Positions 23,887 through 26,459 of a DNA stretch of 26,459 bases are shown in pieces. The DNA comes from an uncultured Selenomonadales bacterium (GTDB taxonomy: Bacteria; Bacillota; Negativicutes; Selenomonadales; Selenomonadaceae), in assembly GCA_937910665.1 (NCBI GenBank), contig CALEPR010000058.1, positions 1 to 26,459 of the forward strand. The letters run 5' to 3'. The first letter of the stretch is position 1, and the number at the start of each line of letters is the position of its first letter. The position numbers and the translations under genes were made by a program. The notes under the pieces were generated by a model. The model saw only the letters and a program-made list of their open reading frames with translations. It searched no databases and was not told the origin of the DNA.

Positions 23887-24312
23887 ATGGCAAAGAAAGT
23901 TACTAAGGTTGTGAAGTTGCAAGTTCCTGCAGGAAAAGCTACACCTGCGCCGCCGGTAGGTCCTGCGCTTGGTCAGGCCGGCGTAAACATTATGGCGTTT
24001 GTCAAAGAGTTTAACGATCGCACGGCTCAACAGGCAGGCTTAATTATTCCTGTGGAAATTTCTGTCTATGAGGATAGGTCTTTCACTTTCATTACAAAGA
24101 CTCCTCCGGCTGCAATTTTGCTGAAAAAAGCGGCAGGGATTGAAAAAGCGTCGGGGGAGCCGAACAAAAATAAAGTTGCAAAACTTCCTCGCGCAAAGGC
24201 ACAGGAAATTGCAGAACTGAAAATGAAAGACTTGAACGCAGGTTCAGTCGAGGCGGCGACGCGAATGATTGAAGGAACTGCGCGGAGCATGGGAATTGAG
24301 ATTGTTGCTTAA
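23887..24312 (+). CDS. rplK: Ribosomal protein L11
   Basis: 141 residues, full length, part of the GTPase-associated centre. The N-terminal domain has KLQVPAGKATPAPPVGPALG and the C-terminal 23S-binding domain KTPPAAILLKKAAG. A strong GGGGAGGTG precedes the ATG. Its transcription may start within or before nusG; no promoter is visible in the short gap. Confidence 0.97.
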   Translation: MAKKVTKVVKLQVPAGKATPAPPVGPALGQAGVNIMAFVKEFNDRTAQQAGLIIPVEISVYEDRSFTFITKTPPAAILLKKAAGIEKASGEPNKNKVAKLPRAKAQEIAELKMKDLNAGSVEAATRMIEGTARSMGIEIVA

Positions 24313-24368
24313 TTCTTGGACAATGTGGGAGATTTAATCGCAAACACCACGAAGGAGGAAATTTTTTA

Positions 24369-25052
24369 ATGGCAAAGAAAAGCAAAAAGTATCGCGCCGC
24401 TCTGGAACTCATTGAGGAAGGCAAAGTTTACGACGCTGATGCGGCTGTCGAGCTTGTGAAGAAAACTGCGACTGCAAAATTTGATGAAACTATTGAAATG
24501 CATGTTCGTCTCGGCGTTGATCCGAAATATGCAGATCAGCAAGTTCGCGGCGCAGTCGTCCTTCCCAATGGCACAGGTAAGACCAAGCGCGTTTTGGTTT
24601 TCGCGAAAGGCGACAAAGTTAAAGAAGCTGAAGATGCCGGAGCAGATTTTGTCGGTGCAGAAGAATTGGCTGACAAGATTAAAGGCGGCTGGTTCGACTT
24701 CGACGTTGCAGTTGCCACGCCTGATATGATGGGTGTTGTCGGTCGTCTTGGTAAGTTGCTCGGACCGCGCGGTTTGATGCCGAACCCGAAACTTGGAACT
24801 GTTACTCCGAATCTTGCTCAGGCAATTTCGGAACAGAAAGCAGGTAAGATTGAGTACCGCACCGACAAGGCTGGAAATATTCACTGCCCGATCGGAAAAG
24901 CGTCATTTGAAGATGCAAAGTTGAAAGAAAATTATCAGACGCTCTTGGATACTTTAATTCGCGTGAAACCGGCGGCGGCGAAAGGTCAGTATGTAAAATC
25001 AATCACGCTTAGCGCGACAATGGGACCGGGCGTACCTGTCGTTTTGCCTTGA
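24369..25052 (+). CDS. rplA: Ribosomal protein L1
   Basis: 227 residues, forming the L1 stalk for E-site tRNA release. GPRGLMPNPKLGTVT and KAGKIEYRTDKAGNIHCPIGK are family hallmarks. The 56-bp gap after rplK contains GTGG (24325-24328) and CCAC (24347-24350), which can pair above AAGGAGG; a similar GTGG/CCAC element is common at this place in Firmicutes and may be a control site, but that is inference. Confidence 0.97.
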   Translation: MAKKSKKYRAALELIEEGKVYDADAAVELVKKTATAKFDETIEMHVRLGVDPKYADQQVRGAVVLPNGTGKTKRVLVFAKGDKVKEAEDAGADFVGAEELADKIKGGWFDFDVAVATPDMMGVVGRLGKLLGPRGLMPNPKLGTVTPNLAQAISEQKAGKIEYRTDKAGNIHCPIGKASFEDAKLKENYQTLLDTLIRVKPAAAKGQYVKSITLSATMGPGVPVVLP

Positions 25053-25082
25053 TTGTTTTAAATTAAAAAGCCAACAATTTTT

Positions 25083-25183
25083 TTGGACCATAGACAGCAG
25101 GTTGAAAAAATTTTTCTGTAAATCCTGCCGAGGTCGAGGAATTAAACTTTATCATTAAAAAGTTTCTTCGATTGTCTGCGGTC
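25083..25183 (+). ncRNA. Ribosomal L10 leader (rplJL autoregulation)
   Basis: The region has the L10-leader layout: an outer stem between GGACCATAGACAG near 25084 and CTGTC/TGCGGTC near 25175, an inner CAGCAGG ... CCTGCCGAGGT part and a U-rich linker. L10(L12)4 binds such leaders and represses rplJL. Recognised by its known motifs and position; no structure calculation was done. Confidence 0.8.
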
Positions 25184-25199
25184 GAGGAATTTTATTTTG

Positions 25200-25297
25200 G
25201 GCTGTAATTGCTGAAATTAAAAATTGGTTGTGGAGGTGAAATTGTGGGAGTTACACCTAAAAAACAGGCTGTAGTTGCTGAAATTAAAAATTGGCTG
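25200..25297 (+). repeat. 31-bp direct duplication spanning the rplJ start
   Basis: GGCTGTAATTGCTG... at 25200-25230 and its copy at 25267-25297 differ at only two positions (A/G and T/C). The first copy lies in the 5' leader and the second encodes residues 8-18 of L10. The Shine-Dalgarno and GTG start lie between them. Offset 67 bp, so the copies are in different frames. Confidence 0.85.
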
Positions 25298-25789
25298 ACT
25301 ACTTCTAAAGGAATGGTTTTGACAAGTTATCGCGGCTTGAATGTTGCGACTGATACAGAAATGCGTCGTGAACTTCGTGCGGCAGGCGTGACTTACAAAG
25401 TCGTAAAGAATACAATGCTGAGAATTGCGGCGAAGGATGCCGGTATCGAAGGACTTGACGAACATCTTGAAGGCACAACTGCGATTGCTTTTTCTGCGGA
25501 AGATGCAGTTGCTCCGGCAAAAGTTATCTGCGGCTTTATGAAGAAAAATAAACTTGAGGACGCAGGAATTTTAACTGTCAAGGTCGGTATGGTCGAAGGC
25601 AAGGTTATCACCGAGAAGGAAGTTAAAGCACTTGCGAATTTGCCGAGCCGTGAGGAACTTATTGCAAAACTCTTGGGCAGCATGAACGCTCCGATTGCCA
25701 ATACAGTCGGCGTTCTTTCCGGAATTATTCGCAATGCTGTCGGCGTTATCGATGCTTACAGAGCGAAAAAGGAAAAAGAAGCGGCTTAA
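25244..25789 (+). CDS. rplJ: Ribosomal protein L10
   Basis: 181 residues from the GTG at 25244 (GGAGG at 25232-25236). The longer frame from 25208 only translates the duplicated leader. L10 binds 23S rRNA and carries the L7/L12 dimers on its C-terminal helix. VTPKKQAVVAEIKNWL, SYRGLNVATDTEMRRELRAA and VVKNTMLRIA are typical; the C-terminal NAVGVIDAYRAKKEKEAA is the L12-binding helix. Controlled by the L10 leader upstream. Confidence 0.95.
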   Translation: MGVTPKKQAVVAEIKNWLTTSKGMVLTSYRGLNVATDTEMRRELRAAGVTYKVVKNTMLRIAAKDAGIEGLDEHLEGTTAIAFSAEDAVAPAKVICGFMKKNKLEDAGILTVKVGMVEGKVITEKEVKALANLPSREELIAKLLGSMNAPIANTVGVLSGIIRNAVGVIDAYRAKKEKEAA

Positions 25790-25857
25790 TACTAATTAGG
25801 AATTAGGAATTAGGATTGAGGAATTAGAAATTTTTTTTTAGTTCCCGTTGTAGTATT
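25788..25857. repeat. Heptad-type intergenic repeat, copy D, between rplJ and rplL
   Basis: Inverted AATACTA (25788-25794) and TAGTATT (25851-25857) enclose five 7-bp units: ATTAGGA three times, TTGAGGA, ATTAGAA, then a T9 run. It overlaps the rplJ stop by two bases. The inverted ends plus the T-run could affect the rplJ/rplL transcript ratio. Confidence 0.7.
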
Positions 25858-25881
25858 TTGAAAATTTTGGAGGTAAAAATA

Positions 25882-26412
25882 ATGACTAAAGAAGAAATTA
25901 TGCAAGCTATTGAAAATATGACTGTTTTGGAACTTTCCGAACTTGTCAAAGCTATGGAAGAAAAATTCGGCGTAAGCGCGGCTGCGCCCGTCGCTGTTGC
26001 TGCTGCTCCCGCTGCGGGCGGCGTGGCTGCTGAAGAAAAGAGCGAATTTGACGTTATTTTGGCTGCTGCTGGCGACAAGAAGATTAATGTTATCAAAGTT
26101 GTTCGCGAAATCACCGGTCTTGGACTTAAAGAAGCGAAAGAACTCGTCGACGGCGCGCCTAAAGCCGTTAAAGAAGGCGCGGCAAAAGCCGAAGCTGAAG
26201 AGATTAAGAAGAAACAAGAAGATCTTATGAAAGCGGCAGAAGAAGTATATAAGAAAGCTTATGAAGAAGAGATGAAGAAACAACAAGCTCAAGGTGGTGC
26301 TGCAGGACAAACTGCAGGTGAAAATGCAGGAGGAAATACAACTCAAGATGCAAATGGTGGCAACACTAATCCAGGTGATGATGTTGTTGATGGAGATTTT
26401 AAAGAAGTATAG
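25882..26412 (+). CDS. rplL: L7/L12 N-terminal and central part fused in frame to a DnaK-like tail
   Basis: 176 residues from the ATG at 25882 (GGAGG at 25869-25873), where L7/L12 is normally about 120-126. Residues 1-105 are ordinary L12: the dimerisation domain (EEIMQAIENMTVLELSELVK), the Ala/Pro hinge (33-50) and the CTD strand and helices FDVILAAAG, KINVIKVVREITGLGLKEAK and ELVDGAP. Around 106-112 (EEIKKK) the expected ending LEEAG.KVELK is replaced. What follows is a helix (QEDLMKAAEEVYKKAYEEE), a Gly/Gln/Asn-rich linker and the terminus DDVVDGDFKEV, the hallmark of a DnaK C-terminus. The last third also uses GGT, GAT, CCA and GTT more than the neighbouring genes. The last CTD strand is therefore missing. 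Real fusion or assembly chimera cannot be decided here. Confidence 0.8.
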   Translation: MTKEEIMQAIENMTVLELSELVKAMEEKFGVSAAAPVAVAAAPAAGGVAAEEKSEFDVILAAAGDKKINVIKVVREITGLGLKEAKELVDGAPKAVKEGAAKAEAEEIKKKQEDLMKAAEEVYKKAYEEEMKKQQAQGGAAGQTAGENAGGNTTQDANGGNTNPGDDVVDGDFKEV

Positions 26413-26433
26413 GGAACCTATAATTAAAACATA

Positions 26434-26451
26434 CCGGGCCTTTTGGCTCGG
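26434..26451 (+). terminator. Hairpin after the chimeric rplL
   Basis: CCGGGCC/GGCTCGG, a 7-bp stem with one G-U and a TTTT loop, 21 bp past the stop. Only CATATTTA follows before the window ends, so the T-tract is unconfirmed. A terminator here is not expected before rpoB but would fit the end of a dnaK gene. Confidence 0.5.
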
Positions 26452-26459
26452 CATATTTA

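Overview
The window reads like the chromosome of an anaerobic, AT-rich member of the Firmicutes, most likely a Negativicutes/Selenomonadales-type gut or rumen bacterium. This is an inference from the gene set (ahbAB siroheme decarboxylase, class II GalT, type-Ibeta DAHP synthase, L10-leader-controlled rplJL, rpmG-secE-nusG-rplKA order) and from the low-GC sequence full of A-tract/T-tract junctions. No marker here fixes the genus. Apart from one YopX-like gene there is no prophage, transposase or CRISPR array.

Layout. 1-3241 (+): a methyl-accepting chemotaxis protein with its own promoter and terminator, then a secreted coiled-coil/TPR protein. 3400-4335 (-): ahbB and ahbA, behind a promoter bracketed by two copies of a 13-bp dyad. 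4575-6371 (+): an exported M48 metalloprotease with TPRs. 6473-7522 (-): a YopX-family gene coupled to a secreted unknown. 7918-9993 (-): an SDR / lipoprotein flavodoxin / flavodoxin operon. 10133-14086 (-): YitT membrane protein, ilvN, a secreted alpha/beta hydrolase and DAHP synthase, with a 13-copy 17-bp tandem array between the last two. 14555-16689 (-): galT and a Nudix hydrolase. 16961-18708 (-): a two-gene ABC permease pair without its ATPases or binding protein. 18910-22002 (-): a Cof-type HAD phosphatase and a eukaryote-like (GH13_8-type) glycogen branching enzyme. 22584-26412 (+): tRNA-fMet, tRNA-Thr and tRNA-Met, then rpmG, secE, nusG, rplK, rplA, the L10 leader, rplJ and rplL.

Most unusual points. 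(1) The rplL reading frame starts as a normal L7/L12, but around residue 106-112 it runs in frame into what looks like the C-terminal tail of DnaK, ending in DDVVDGDFKEV. Near the end of the window this is either a real gene chimera or an assembly join. (2) The 17-bp x 13 tandem array sits just upstream of a good promoter. (3) Paired dyads flank the ahbAB promoter on both sides. (4) A dispersed intergenic family is built from 7-bp TTAGGNN units, with shared 12-16-bp end modules. (5) An intrinsic terminator between the tRNA cluster and rpmG leaves no visible separate promoter for rpmG-secE-nusG. (6) A 31-bp segment of the rplJ coding region is duplicated in its own 5' leader.

Start codons were moved from the longest frame to the Shine-Dalgarno-supported start for the 2144 protein, ahbA, yopX, flavodoxin, ilvN, alpha/beta hydrolase, aroF, galT, rplJ and rplL; the reasons are in each entry.
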